Positions 15,196 to 16,355 of a stretch of DNA of 16,355 nt are shown one piece after another. How positions within the stretch are numbered: the first letter of the stretch is position 1; each line of letters begins with the position of its first letter. The stretch covers positions 1 to 16,355 of the forward strand of contig JALXCG010000562.1 in the NCBI GenBank assembly GCA_026991065.1. The letters run 5' to 3'. This DNA is from JALXCG01 sp026991065 [NCBI: Gemmatimonadota bacterium] (GTDB taxonomy: Bacteria; GCA-2686955). A program made the position numbers and the translations under genes. The notes below the pieces were generated by a model. That model was not told the DNA's origin. It saw only the letters and a program-made list of their open reading frames with translations, and did no database searches.

Positions 15196-16355
15196 TCAGC
15201 GCCGCCCGGAGCGATCGCGCTCCTCCAGCCCCGCGGAGCGCCGCTGGATCGAGATCACCCCTTTCACCCGCCGCATCTCCCGCAGCACCCGCTTCAACTG
15301 CGCGCCGTTCACAATCTCGATCACGAAAGAGCCGTGCCCCTCCCCTTCGTTCGCTTCCACAGTCGCCGAGCGCACATTGATCCCCAGACGCGAAGTAACC
15401 TGCGTGAGGTCGAAAAGCAGGCCCGGCCGGTCACTGGCCACAACCTTCAACTCGACCAGAAAACGGTCCTCCTCATTGACCGCCCACTGCACCTCGACGC
15501 GCCGTTCGCTCTCGCCAAGGGCAAAAGAGTTGGGACACTCCACGCGGTGAATGGTCAGCCCGCGTCCCCGGGTGATGTAGCCGAACACCCGGTCTCCCGG
15601 AACCGGCTGGCAACACTCGGCCAGCCGCGTCATCACATCATCCACATCCTCAATGCGCAGCCCGCGGGCCGATCGACCGCGGTCGATCCAGTTGCCGAAA
15701 AGCTGCCGCGGCGAAGTGCGCGAGCGTGATTTCGGCGGATCGACCTGGTTCAGCACATGAACGCAGGAAACCTCCCCGTCCGCGATCGCTACATAGAGAT
15801 CTTCCACGGCATCAAAGCCCAGTTCCTGCACCTTCTCCTCGAAAGTGCGATTGTTCTTCAGCCGCAGATGGCGTTTCTTCGCTTCGCGCTCCAGCAACTC
15901 ACGCCCAACCACGATCGACTTGTCACGCATCGCCCGGCGCAGATACTGGCGGATTTTCGCCTTCGCACGACTGGTTCGCACCTTCTCCAGCCAATCGCGT
16001 GACGGGCGCTGACTCGGCGCGGTGATGATCTCCACCACGTCGCCGCTCTGCAACGGTGTGGAGAGCGGCGAAAACCGCCCGTTGATCTTCGCCCCCGCGC
16101 AGTGCATCCCCACCTCGGTGTGAATCGCAAAGGCGAAGTCGATCGGCGTCGCCCCTGCTGGCAAGCGCTTCAGATCCCCGCCGGGAGTCAACACAAAACA
16201 CTCGTCCTGGAAGAGATCAATCTTGAGCAGATCCATGAACTCATGTGGATCCTTCACCCCGCGTTGAGCTTCCAGGGTCTGCCGCAACCAGGCGAAACGG
16301 TCGTCATCCGCGGTGTGCCGGCGATTCTCCTTGTAGAGCCAGTGCGCCGCGATTC
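15196..16355 (-). CDS. RelA/SpoT-family (p)ppGpp synthetase/hydrolase, N-terminus outside window
   Basis: This is a long Rel/SpoT homologue that sets alarmone levels in the stringent response. The visible 385 residues begin inside the synthetase domain at IAAHWLYKE and DDDRFAWLRQTLEAQ, with no start codon in view. Next come a TGS domain (FVLTPGGDLKRLPAGATPI, AIHTEVG, AKINGRF), a helical region, the zinc-finger-like segment (ECCQPVPGD, GYITRGRGLTIHRVEC with its Cys/Cys/His/Cys set), and a C-terminal ACT domain (VASDRPGLLFDLTQVTSRL). The HD hydrolase domain would be upstream, so a hydrolysing (SpoT/Rel) and a synthesis-only (RelA) type cannot be told apart. It ends one base before pgeF. Confidence 0.95.
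   Translation of the reverse strand, partial: IAAHWLYKENRRHTADDDRFAWLRQTLEAQRGVKDPHEFMDLLKIDLFQDECFVLTPGGDLKRLPAGATPIDFAFAIHTEVGMHCAGAKINGRFSPLSTPLQSGDVVEIITAPSQRPSRDWLEKVRTSRAKAKIRQYLRRAMRDKSIVVGRELLEREAKKRHLRLKNNRTFEEKVQELGFDAVEDLYVAIADGEVSCVHVLNQVDPPKSRSRTSPRQLFGNWIDRGRSARGLRIEDVDDVMTRLAECCQPVPGDRVFGYITRGRGLTIHRVECPNSFALGESERRVEVQWAVNEEDRFLVELKVVASDRPGLLFDLTQVTSRLGINVRSATVEANEGEGHGSFVIEIVNGAQLKRVLREMRRVKGVISIQRRSAGLEERDRSGRR

Noticed and set aside
1-16355. tRNA, rRNA, CRISPR arrays, IS elements or phage genes
   Set aside because: No regularly spaced repeats, transposase or integrase motifs, or tRNA-like cloverleaf segments were seen.

Overview
The window is GC-rich DNA from a Gram-negative bacterium. 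Protein-coding genes fill almost all of it, and all but one lie on the minus strand. The diderm assignment rests on a predicted outer-membrane beta-barrel protein with a signal peptide and a C-terminal Phe. A secreted lamin-tail-domain protein, a short-form EF-Ts and the gene order suggest a little-studied environmental lineage, perhaps FCB-like or Eisenbacteria-like. That taxonomic guess is weak and is an inference only. There are no phage, IS, CRISPR, rRNA or tRNA signals, and I did not find a clearly new multi-gene system.

Region 1 (1-5612, minus strand): a compact tryptophan operon in the order trpE-trpG-trpD-trpC-trpF-trpB. Consecutive genes overlap or nearly touch, and trpB runs off the left edge. 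Together they carry chorismate through anthranilate, PRA, CdRP and indole-glycerol phosphate to tryptophan; trpA would be expected beyond the window. TrpE keeps the LLES feedback motif. The short leader has no Trp-rich peptide.

Region 2 (5613-8175): a secreted lamin-tail-domain protein gene (minus strand) closed by a strong intrinsic terminator, a divergent non-coding gap, and the only plus-strand gene. That gene is a GT2 glycosyltransferase with an unusual fibronectin-III-like C-terminal module.

Region 3 (8178-12383, minus strand): the translation cluster rplM-rpsI-rpsB-tsf-pyrH-frr, read from right to left. A plausible promoter lies upstream of rplM and contains a perfect 18-bp palindrome. 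S2 has a long acidic Ala/Glu tail, and the rpsB-tsf spacer holds several hairpins.

Region 4 (12384-16355, minus strand): a RelA/SpoT-family alarmone enzyme (N-terminus outside the window), pgeF, an outer-membrane barrel protein, dtd and maf. Three of these (PgeF, Dtd, Maf) are editing or house-cleaning enzymes, for peptidoglycan, aminoacyl-tRNA and nucleotides respectively. They lie beside a stringent-response gene and directly upstream of the ribosomal-protein cluster.

The best candidates for follow-up are the structured rpsB-tsf spacer, the GT2-FnIII fusion, the palindrome over the rplM promoter and the S2 acidic tail.
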